Source: a virus
DNA length: 38,094 bases
Direction: 5' to 3' (one strand)
Virus record (IMG/VR): IMGVR_UViG_3300010885_029342
Coordinates: 1 to 38,094 of that record
Below the pieces are notes generated by a model. The model was not told the DNA's origin and made no database searches. It saw nothing but the letters and a program-made list of their open reading frames with translations. Shown here piece after piece: positions 1-6,130 of the stretch; position 1 is the stretch's first letter; every line of letters starts with the position of its first letter. A program made the position numbers and the translations under genes.

Positions 1-885
1 AATCATTTCACGGTCGATTTCTGCTTGGATTTCATATGCCATAGCATTTGTAATCTCAGCATCGATATCGATACCGTTCATGTTCTTTAAGTCCTGTTCT
101 AGCTCGATAGACCATTTTGCACCCAATCTACGAGTACCAGCTTCAACTGCTGTCTTTTCGAAGCTGACTTCAACAGTAGGAATGTTTGCATTAATTTCGA
201 AATTCGCTAGAATTTCGGCAACACCTCTATCTTGGTCAGAGAATTCGAAGTCTGAACCTGCGCCCAGACCAGACAATGCAGCAGCAGAAGTACCTGTGAA
301 ACGAGAATCAAGATATTGATAACCTAATTCGTTGTCGCCACCGGGTGACTTGTTATAAGGAGCAGCAGCAGAACCAGCGTAATTAACAGTAGTTTGATTG
401 TGGATTCCGGGAGCCGGTGCCCATTGACCATTCTTAGAAAAATCCTGATAATTACCACCAAGTGTATCTGCGCTATACTTATAGCGAAGTGCGAATGCTA
501 GACCAACAGGTCCAGACATAGGCTGAACACCAACGATTTCGTTAGTGATCAATTCGGGGAATGTACGACGAATCATGGGAATCAAAATCTTAGGAAGACG
601 ATTGTCACCAGTTGCGTAGAAGTCGGTGTTTGCACCAACTTGACCACCATAGTAACCATTGTTTGCAGTACCGAAAATGCCACCTGCTCCACCAGCTACA
701 TTTGCCTCACGGAGGCAATATGATTCTTGGTTTTCAAGCAACATTGCAGTATTTAAACGAGTATGTTCATCTTCGATAGGAGCGACACTCTTAGAGGTAT
801 AATTGAGCACTGGTGCCCATTTTTCCAAAAGAGTTTGTGCGCGATCTTGATCGATGTACGATTGTGCGGGTTTGATTTGTTTCAT
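1..885 (-). CDS. 23: Major capsid protein gp23 (3' end outside window)
   Basis: This is the main shell protein of T4-like heads, assembled on a gp22 core and normally trimmed at its N-terminus by gp21. The frame is open from the ATG at 885 to the window edge, giving 295 residues; T4 gp23 has 521, so the C-terminal part is missing here. Family hallmarks seen include the segments EIVGVQPMSGPVGLAFALRY and KWSIELEQDLKNMNGIDIDA followed by NAMAYEIQAEIDREM. It is the last visible gene of the gp21-core-gp22-gp23 order typical of T4-like phages. Unlike its neighbours it lacks a clean TAAATA box right before the ATG. A TATAAAAA box lies about 90 bases upstream, so it may have a real leader. The identification is secure. 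Confidence 0.96.
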   Translation of the reverse strand, partial: MKQIKPAQSYIDQDRAQTLLEKWAPVLNYTSKSVAPIEDEHTRLNTAMLLENQESYCLREANVAGGAGGIFGTANNGYYGGQVGANTDFYATGDNRLPKILIPMIRRTFPELITNEIVGVQPMSGPVGLAFALRYKYSADTLGGNYQDFSKNGQWAPAPGIHNQTTVNYAGSAAAPYNKSPGGDNELGYQYLDSRFTGTSAAALSGLGAGSDFEFSDQDRGVAEILANFEINANIPTVEVSFEKTAVEAGTRRLGAKWSIELEQDLKNMNGIDIDAEITNAMAYEIQAEIDREMI

Positions 886-924
886 AATTTTTATTATTTC
901 TTTCTTTTTGTTTTTCGACCTCAA

Positions 925-940
925 GCGTTATACAAAACGC
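925..940 (-). other. Small hairpin in gp23 leader
   Basis: A perfect 5-bp inverted repeat GCGTT/AACGC with a 6-base loop lies between genes 22 and 23, in the only long (about 100-base) untranslated gap of the head block. It is not followed by a T-run on the coding strand. It could be a leader structure, or chance. Confidence 0.3.
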
Positions 941-971
941 AGGAACTCAAGTAATATCTACTTCTACCAAA

Positions 972-979
972 TTTTTATA
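972..979 (-). promoter_or_regulatory. Candidate late promoter for gene 23 (TATAAAAA)
   Basis: The minus strand reads TATAAAAA, one mismatch from the T4 late consensus TATAAATA, just downstream of the gene 22 stop. Use of it would give an unusually long leader of about 80 bases for gp23. Confidence 0.45.
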
Positions 980-980
980 A

Positions 981-1000
981 GTAAATATATTAATATTTAC
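981..1000 (-). other. Inverted repeat at end of gene 22
   Basis: GTAAATAT and ATATTTAC form perfect 8-bp arms around a 4-base loop that contains the gene 22 stop codon. It may be an RNA-processing or weak termination hairpin between the scaffold and capsid genes. The arms are AT-rich, so chance is possible. Confidence 0.35.
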
Positions 1001-1877
1001 CTAATTCGTTCATATAATTTTGAACTTGTGGAAAATTATTTACAATTTGTTTAGGATCTTCTTGTGTATCTTCTTCCAATACAACACGATCATGTTTTAC
1101 TTTCCTTTGTTCAAAAGCTTCCGTTTTTAAAGTTTTTAATCTTTCTTCTTCTTTTTTATCAAAGAGAGAAAGAGTATAATCAATATTTTCAATTATAAAC
1201 TTTGGAGTTTTACCTTCAAATATTTTTTGAGCATATTGCTTTTTCTTTTCAGGAAGATTGGAAATTTTTTGTTCTAAAACCAAATCAGCTTTTGCTTTAG
1301 ATAATGATTCACGAAGTTGCACCAATTCTTGGTTTGCTTTGGAAGCAAGTTTTTTGCTTTCTTCGATTTGAGTTTTTCCGTCAATTAATGCATCTTTTAA
1401 AGATTCATTCATCAATGCAGAATTGATAGCCAAAGATTCGCGTAAATTACTGAGAATGATACTAGCCTTTTTGTTTCTGACAGCTTCGTTAATAGATTTG
1501 GTAGGAATTTTTGATTCGATAAACAAATCGATATAATGAGAAAGCCTTTCGACCAAATCTTCTTTAAATTGTGAAGCTTGTTCTTTTACAATATGTTGAT
1601 ACTTCTTAACAACCATTTGTAATTTAGCAGCATTATTTGCATCGAGTGCTTCTACAACTCTTTCCAATTTCTTGGTATGGTCTTGATCAATAGCTTGAAT
1701 CAATTGTTCAGCTTTTGATGTATACTCAGCATCTTGTTCGGTTAATGCTTTTTCTACATGAATTTTAACTCTTTCGTCAACAGCCGAATCAAATGCTTCT
1801 TGAATTTGAGACAAAGTTTCGTCAGTTAAAATACCTTGTGTTGCTTCCTTTAAAAGGTTTGAAATTTCTTTTCCCAT
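990..1877 (-). CDS. 22: Prohead core scaffold protein gp22
   Basis: This is the likely internal scaffold around which gp23 assembles before gp21 degrades it. The 295 residues are almost wholly charged and helical, with long Glu/Lys/Gln-rich heptad-like stretches from residue 10 to about 250 and no hydrophobic domain. T4 gp22 is of similar size (269). The short C-terminal tail (NNFPQVQNYMNELGKY) resembles the end of other gp22 proteins. The position between the protease/core genes and gp23 is diagnostic. The start at 1877 follows the preceding stop by four bases, and AATAACTA, a weak version of the late box, sits five bases before the ATG. The call rests more on position and composition than on motifs. 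Confidence 0.85.
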   Translation of the reverse strand: MGKEISNLLKEATQGILTDETLSQIQEAFDSAVDERVKIHVEKALTEQDAEYTSKAEQLIQAIDQDHTKKLERVVEALDANNAAKLQMVVKKYQHIVKEQASQFKEDLVERLSHYIDLFIESKIPTKSINEAVRNKKASIILSNLRESLAINSALMNESLKDALIDGKTQIEESKKLASKANQELVQLRESLSKAKADLVLEQKISNLPEKKKQYAQKIFEGKTPKFIIENIDYTLSLFDKKEEERLKTLKTEAFEQRKVKHDRVVLEEDTQEDPKQIVNNFPQVQNYMNELGKY

Positions 1878-1881
1878 AATA

Positions 1882-2226
1882 TTAGTTATTCTTTTTATTA
1901 TTTTTTACTGAAGTTTTTTTCTTCTTTTTAGCTTTTTTAGCGTTTTTTAAAAAATTTGGATTATTATCTTTAGCTTTTGGAAAAAGATCTTTCGCAGCAG
2001 CTTCTGCAATACGTTGTTTTAATTTGTTGTTTACGACAACTTCTAATACTTTATGAGCATTGCTGTAATTTTCTGCAATCATCATATCAACAAATTTTAA
2101 AAGATTTTCATCTAATTTCTTTTTCTTTCCCTTTTTAGTAAAAGGATTTACACCCTTTTTGGGTTTTTTTGATGTTTTCTTTTCGTCTTTCTTCTTTTTA
2201 AGAAATTCTGGTAATTTTTTTGCCAT
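1882..2226 (-). CDS. Lys-rich prohead core protein (gp67/gp68-like)
   Basis: A 114-residue, extremely basic protein. Residues 1-38 and 90-114 are almost continuous lysine. A central helical segment of about 30 residues runs from FVDMMIAENYSNA through LKQRIAEAAAK. It lies between gp21 and gp22, the neighbourhood in which T4 encodes the small core proteins gp67 and gp68 (there between 20 and 21). It probably joins the internal prohead core and is cleaved or packaged with DNA. The late box ACTAAATA overlaps the gp21 stop and ends five bases before this ATG. Homology to gp67/68 is inferred from place, size and charge. Confidence 0.6.
   Translation of the reverse strand: MAKKLPEFLKKKKDEKKTSKKPKKGVNPFTKKGKKKKLDENLLKFVDMMIAENYSNAHKVLEVVVNNKLKQRIAEAAAKDLFPKAKDNNPNFLKNAKKAKKKKKTSVKNNKKNN
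1883..1890 (-). promoter_or_regulatory. Weak late-promoter variant before gene 22
   Basis: AATAACTA stands exactly five bases before the gene 22 ATG, the same place as the TAAATA box of sixteen other genes here, but with two differences from TATAAATA. Confidence 0.3.
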
Positions 2227-2231
2227 ATTTT

Positions 2232-2239
2232 TATTTAGT
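2232..2239 (-). promoter_or_regulatory. Late promoter box ACTAAATA, core protein gene
   Basis: Its TAAATA core is five bases (AAAAT) before the ATG at 2226 and includes the upstream gp21 stop codon. Confidence 0.65.
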
Positions 2240-2906
2240 TAAATTTAATCTTATTTAAGAAGTCTAGAATAGATTCTTTTAAAAATGCTTCTACTTGTTT
2301 CTTAGGAAGTCTAGAAATCTTATTTTCAAAATCTGCATACACTTCTTCGAATTGTCCAGATTCACCCAATACCCATTGTTTAGATTCTAAAATACCATTT
2401 ACGAAAGCTTTAGGAAAAGAAGGATCTGCTACACAATCGATTGAAATTAATCTTAATTCTTTTACTATATTTTTACCGTCTCCTGATTCGACTAGTTGTC
2501 CTAATGCTCTTGAACTCATTCCAACTCTAACACCATCTTGAACTAAAGAACGAACTATATGACCAGAAGGTGTAGTTAAAACTTTACTTTTTCCGTGGAA
2601 GATGTTACCTTCTTGATATAAGTCAGTTACTAAATGACAAACACGATCCAAGCTAACTTCTGCTGTGCTTTCGTGATTAAGAGTTCCCATCGCTCTTCCT
2701 GTGCTAATCATTTCAGATTTATATCGATTTACTTCTTTAACCATTTCATCCAATTTATATAAACGGTTATTCCTATTATAATTTTCTGCCATCATGTATG
2801 GGCCTTTGATGTAGAGAGATGCAGGACTTTTTCTATCCTTCTCTTCAAAGATATACTCAAACTGTTCGTCTGGTGCTGGTTTTTCTACAATTAATCGTAG
2901 TGACAT
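2235..2906 (-). CDS. 21: Prohead maturation protease gp21
   Basis: Serine protease of the herpesvirus-assemblin type that digests the prohead core and trims gp23. In 223 residues it shows the family order: GPYMMAENYNRNNRLY (about residues 35-50), the catalytic-His segment GTLNHES (about 94-100), and the catalytic-Ser segment GVRVGMSSRALG (about 129-140). An ISIDCVADPSF strand follows. T4 gp21 is 212 residues, so the length is normal. The gene sits upstream of core protein, gp22 and gp23. A late box (TCTAAATA) lies five bases before the ATG, facing the divergent gene at 2981. His and Ser are visible; I cannot place the third catalytic residue with certainty. Confidence 0.93.
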   Translation of the reverse strand: MSLRLIVEKPAPDEQFEYIFEEKDRKSPASLYIKGPYMMAENYNRNNRLYKLDEMVKEVNRYKSEMISTGRAMGTLNHESTAEVSLDRVCHLVTDLYQEGNIFHGKSKVLTTPSGHIVRSLVQDGVRVGMSSRALGQLVESGDGKNIVKELRLISIDCVADPSFPKAFVNGILESKQWVLGESGQFEEVYADFENKISRLPKKQVEAFLKESILDFLNKIKFN

Positions 2907-2911
2907 AAAAC

Positions 2912-2919
2912 TATTTAGA
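2912..2919 (-). promoter_or_regulatory. Late promoter box TCTAAATA, gene 21
   Basis: Ends five bases (GTTTT) before the gp21 ATG. It forms a divergent pair with the identical octamer at 2968-2975. Confidence 0.7.
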
Positions 2920-2950
2920 TTATTTATTTAAAATTATATGAATATAATAT

Positions 2951-2968
2951 AAAAATGTTTACATTTTT
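2951..2968. other. 18-bp perfect dyad in divergent late promoter region
   Basis: AAAAATGT-TT-ACATTTTT is an almost gapless inverted repeat between two divergent late promoters and abuts the plus-strand box. It is a possible protein-binding site, or AT-rich chance. Confidence 0.4.
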
Positions 2969-2975
2969 CTAAATA
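2968..2975 (+). promoter_or_regulatory. Late promoter box TCTAAATA, 310-aa gene
   Basis: Exactly five bases (ATGTT) before the ATG at 2981, identical to the box serving gene 21 on the other strand. Confidence 0.7.
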
Positions 2976-2980
2976 ATGTT

Positions 2981-3913
2981 ATGTTTAATAAGCCACTTTC
3001 TAAGTTTGATGCATATATAAAATATTTAAACGAAGCGTATATGCCGTGGAAGAGTGGAAGAAAAGCTGCTGCTGGTTTAGGTAAAAAAACATTAGTTAGA
3101 CATGCTACACAAATACGCTTAAAAGATGAAGTTAGAAAACAACAAATAGAAATTGCGATAGAATTCGGAACGGTTTTTAATGTATTAGAAGGATTAGCAG
3201 ATAAATTTTATAAAGGTAATCAAAAAAAGGTGAAACAACTTATAGCTGATTATACTGGAGTAGGAAATCCAACAGTAAAAACCGTGTTTAGTCCTTTAGA
3301 ATATGGTCTTCCTCCTTATACTATTCCTTTATATGACATTCCAAATAGGATTTTATCCATAAAAGCAAGATATCCAAACATTCAAGGTGGACAGATACAA
3401 CAAAATATACAAAAAAATTTACTCGAAAATTTTTATTTGTTGATGTGTGACTTATATAGAGAACGTGGAGGCGATCCAGAAAACATAAATGAATTAGAAA
3501 TGGTTCTTTCATTCCCAACTAAAATTCATAGTGAATTTAAAAAGTGGGGTGATGAACACAGAGATGTATTACGTCCACAAATATTTGGTGGAGAATCAGA
3601 AGCAGATAAAAACAACGAATTTATTCACATCACAAATGTTAGAGAATTAGAAGGAAGAAATTGGAATCGTTTATCAAAAGAAGAAAAAATTGGTAATCTT
3701 CTTTTTTGGGGTGATCCTCGCTCCGCAGAATCTACAGATACTACATACAAACCACAATCTGCTAGAACACCCACCAATTTAGCTGGTAAAACACTAGCCG
3801 ATCCAGATAGAAAGAAGCTAGCTGAAAAGAAACCAAGAAAAAAACCAGCTAAAAAACCTGCTGCTCCTAAAACAGAATCACCAAAACCTAAAAAGACAAA
3901 ACCTAAAAAGTAA
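2981..3913 (+). CDS. Unknown late protein with basic tail, possible internal head protein
   Basis: I do not recognise this 310-residue protein. It is the only plus-strand gene inside the head block, between gp4 and gp21, and has a perfect late box. The N-terminus (FDAYIKYLNEAYMP, about residues 9-22) looks like a short amphipathic helix ending in a possible gp21-type cleavage site after LNE. The middle is a globular mixed alpha/beta region of about 220 residues. The last 60 residues are a Lys/Pro/Ala-rich tail with repeated KKPAKKPAAPK and PKPKK units that should bind DNA or polyanions. A packaged, DNA-associated head protein is a reasonable inference, but nothing shows an enzymatic role. It ends one base from the convergent gp4 gene. 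Confidence 0.75.
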   Translation: MFNKPLSKFDAYIKYLNEAYMPWKSGRKAAAGLGKKTLVRHATQIRLKDEVRKQQIEIAIEFGTVFNVLEGLADKFYKGNQKKVKQLIADYTGVGNPTVKTVFSPLEYGLPPYTIPLYDIPNRILSIKARYPNIQGGQIQQNIQKNLLENFYLLMCDLYRERGGDPENINELEMVLSFPTKIHSEFKKWGDEHRDVLRPQIFGGESEADKNNEFIHITNVRELEGRNWNRLSKEEKIGNLLFWGDPRSAESTDTTYKPQSARTPTNLAGKTLADPDRKKLAEKKPRKKPAKKPAAPKTESPKPKKTKPKK

Positions 3914-3914
3914 T

Positions 3915-4367
3915 TTAAAATAAATCTTTTTCTGTTATAATTATAAACTTTGCGCCTTTTGATTCAGCAAATTTTTTTGCTGCTTCCCATTTTGCGTTAT
4001 TAACTGCCCATTGCGTATTCTCGTAAAGAAGAGTTTCTTTCTTTTTCTTTTTTGAAGAAGTAGGTGGTTGTGTTTGTTTAAATGGTTTAATTTCTATTAA
4101 ATATTTTTTAACAACAGTTCCTTCTTTGATAACTATATAATTATCAACATAATAACGATGCATCCTATTATCTATAGGACTTTTATACGGTACTATAATA
4201 TTTTCTGATCCCCATTCTAGTACATTAGGATTACTATCTGCCCATAGAAAAAACTTTCTTTCGAAAGAGGATCTAAAAATAGCAAATTTACCTATAAATT
4301 TATCAGGATTTTTTGGTTGAAAAATACCTTGTTTGTATCTTTCATCTTTTTTAAAAATTGGTGGCAT
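3915..4367 (-). CDS. 4: Head completion protein gp4 (nuclease-like)
   Basis: T4 gp4 (gp50/4) completes filled heads before tail joining and has an endonuclease-like fold related to TnsA-type nucleases. This 150-residue protein matches its layout: FxPKNPDKFIGK near residue 16, FRSSFERKFFLWADSNPNVLEWGSE (32-56), IIVPYKSPIDNRMHRYYVDNYI (57-78), then KKYLIEIKPFKQT (87-99), and near the C-terminus WEAAKKFAESKGAKFIIITEKDL. The Asp in YYVDNY and Glu/Lys in IEIKP are the likely nuclease core. The start lies one base beyond the preceding stop (TAATATG), suggesting coupling. No late box of its own is visible. Confidence 0.88.
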   Translation of the reverse strand: MPPIFKKDERYKQGIFQPKNPDKFIGKFAIFRSSFERKFFLWADSNPNVLEWGSENIIVPYKSPIDNRMHRYYVDNYIVIKEGTVVKKYLIEIKPFKQTQPPTSSKKKKKETLLYENTQWAVNNAKWEAAKKFAESKGAKFIIITEKDLF

Positions 4368-4368
4368 A

Positions 4369-4926
4369 TTATCTTCTAAGTATAAATCCTATTATATTTC
4401 CCCCTATTCTTAAAAACCCACTAGGGAAAATAAAAATTAGTGTTCCTAATATTGATAAGATGGTTCCACCAATAGCAAACCATTTAATTGTTTTAGCTCT
4501 TTCGTGTTTTTTAATAGCTTCAGATTCTATATTAGAAGTTAATATTTTAGATATTTCTTCTTCATCCTTTTTTCTTAAATCTGCTATATTATTCTTTTCT
4601 TTTATATCTTTTTTAAAAATCTCTTCTGCTTTTTTATCTAGTTCCGTACCGTTTAAATTTTCTAAATTATTTCCATCATCAACATCAACATTTAATATAG
4701 ATTGAGATTTTAATAAAAGATCTTTTACTCTGTTAATATCAACCGTACCCGATTGTACTGTTAGCATCTTAGTAGCTTTTACGATGAAGCCTTTTGCATC
4801 TTCGTTTAAAATTTCCTTCTTCTGTTCTATTTTTTGTTGATAACTGGTGTGTCTTACTGTGGGAGATACACAACCAGCTACAACAAAAACGATAGTTAAA
4901 ATAATAAATAATAAACGTTTTTTCAT
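4369..4926 (-). CDS. Lipoprotein with C-terminal membrane segment; candidate unimolecular spanin
   Basis: The 185-residue protein opens with a lipoprotein signal (MKKRLLFIILTIVFVVAGC, lipobox VAGC with Cys19). Residue 20 is Val rather than Asp, favouring the outer membrane. Residues 24-148 are charged and helical. Trp149-Phe167 is a clear transmembrane segment, followed by a short semi-hydrophobic tail ending in Arg-Arg. An outer-membrane lipid anchor plus a C-terminal inner-membrane anchor is the architecture of unimolecular spanins such as T1 gp11, which fuse the membranes at lysis. The frame extends to 5070, but the ATG at 4926 is preferred: it follows AATAAATA by exactly five bases and starts the signal peptide. 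A superinfection-exclusion lipoprotein is the alternative. Confidence 0.85.
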   Translation of the reverse strand: MKKRLLFIILTIVFVVAGCVSPTVRHTSYQQKIEQKKEILNEDAKGFIVKATKMLTVQSGTVDINRVKDLLLKSQSILNVDVDDGNNLENLNGTELDKKAEEIFKKDIKEKNNIADLRKKDEEEISKILTSNIESEAIKKHERAKTIKWFAIGGTILSILGTLIFIFPSGFLRIGGNIIGFILRR

Positions 4927-4931
4927 AATAT

Positions 4932-4939
4932 TATTTATT
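4932..4939 (-). promoter_or_regulatory. Late promoter box AATAAATA, lipoprotein gene
   Basis: Five bases (ATATT) before the ATG at 4926. It decides the start against the longer frame. Confidence 0.65.
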
Positions 4940-4942
4940 ATT

Positions 4943-6115
4943 TTAACCCACAAAGAAAAATGCCGGATCTGAATCTCCCAATCCAGCAGCATTAGTGTAT
5001 AATTGTTCTTCGAGTTTGGATTTTTCTTCCATACCTTGTGACATAATCTCAGTCGTAAATACTTGACCACCGAAAAGATTTACTTGACTGAATTTACTTC
5101 TGGTATGTCCAACCATTATTTTTGTTAATGCTAATGCATATTGATAAACCCATACTTCTTTTATTAAATCTCTAATAGGTCTTTCAATGTAACAATTAAT
5201 GACTCCATAAAATCTTACAGAGCCTGTAGGTTCTGGATATATTCTAAGATATTGTGTTCTTTCATTAAATTCGTAAGATCGTTTGGTGGCTAATACTTTT
5301 TCTCTAGTTTCTAGCCAGTTTTTTACACAATACCAACTTATAAGATCGAAGCCATAATTTCCCATAGCATAACTAAAATATGTTTGTTGTGCTAAAGTTT
5401 GTTCGATTGTAAACAATGTATTAATACCAGTAGTAGATCCTTCTTCGAAGTCTGTAACTGCTATAACTTTTCGATAATCCATCAAATCGTAATCAAACAT
5501 ATTATTGTAAATTACGGTTTTTTGTGAATTATCCTTTTCTCCTCTCATCGTAATAGATTCAGAATACGATGGAATGAAGTATGATGATATTGGAATTACA
5601 TGAAGTACAGGATCTACAGAAAATGCAGATACCATTTCATTATACAAAGTACCATTCAATATAACATTTCTTTCCAATCCTTCTGTATATTTTGAAGATA
5701 AAACTGGATTAATAGCAAAGAATGCCTTATTTAAGGCAGATACAGATATGTAATACGTATCTGGACTAATTAAGTATGGAGCAGTATCTGGTGATACTGT
5801 TGAGTGTGTTATTACTTGTTTATCAGTTAGATCAGTTTTAGCTAACGTATACAAATAATCTAAACGTATTCCTCTACCCCTTTCATATAATCTTGAATCT
5901 ATTGTAAGATATTCTTTTGTATAGCCAGCATACTTAGAAAACATCTCACAAGCGATAGCAATAGATTCGAATATTTGATCCTGATGAATCTCAACAGAGA
6001 TCAAAGGAGCACCAATAGATCTAACAATACGATCAGCTAATCGTTGAAAGCTATCTATTTTATTATTAAGATTAGTGCTTTGGAATGCAGTTATTGGAGT
6101 AATAGCACATGACAT
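4943..6115 (-). CDS. 13: Neck protein gp13
   Basis: gp13 joins the portal vertex to the tail in T4-like phages. Two ends of this 390-residue protein fit the family. Residues about 27-60 read ADRIVRSIGAPLISVEIHQDQI followed by a helical stretch, like the RLGAPIINVELTPDQI segment of T4 gp13. The C-terminus has an EEKSKLEEQLYTNA helix before a final hydrophobic FFFVG, as T4 ends EELYLLDPPFGILVG. It is longer than T4 gp13 (309). It lies directly downstream of the portal gene with three bases between the gp20 stop and its late box. The structural role is safe; the gp13 assignment is from motif memory and context. Confidence 0.78.
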   Translation of the reverse strand: MSCAITPITAFQSTNLNNKIDSFQRLADRIVRSIGAPLISVEIHQDQIFESIAIACEMFSKYAGYTKEYLTIDSRLYERGRGIRLDYLYTLAKTDLTDKQVITHSTVSPDTAPYLISPDTYYISVSALNKAFFAINPVLSSKYTEGLERNVILNGTLYNEMVSAFSVDPVLHVIPISSYFIPSYSESITMRGEKDNSQKTVIYNNMFDYDLMDYRKVIAVTDFEEGSTTGINTLFTIEQTLAQQTYFSYAMGNYGFDLISWYCVKNWLETREKVLATKRSYEFNERTQYLRIYPEPTGSVRFYGVINCYIERPIRDLIKEVWVYQYALALTKIMVGHTRSKFSQVNLFGGQVFTTEIMSQGMEEKSKLEEQLYTNAAGLGDSDPAFFFVG

Positions 6116-6120
6116 GCTAT

Positions 6121-6128
6121 TATTTATC
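6121..6128 (-). promoter_or_regulatory. Late promoter box GATAAATA, gene 13
   Basis: Seven of eight bases match TATAAATA. It ends five bases (ATAGC) before the gp13 ATG. Confidence 0.7.
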
Positions 6129-6130
6129 TA

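Noticed and set aside
4927-5070. N-terminal extension of the lipoprotein frame
   Set aside because: It overlaps the gp13 coding region and would bury the signal peptide. The ATG at 4926 has the late box at the standard distance.
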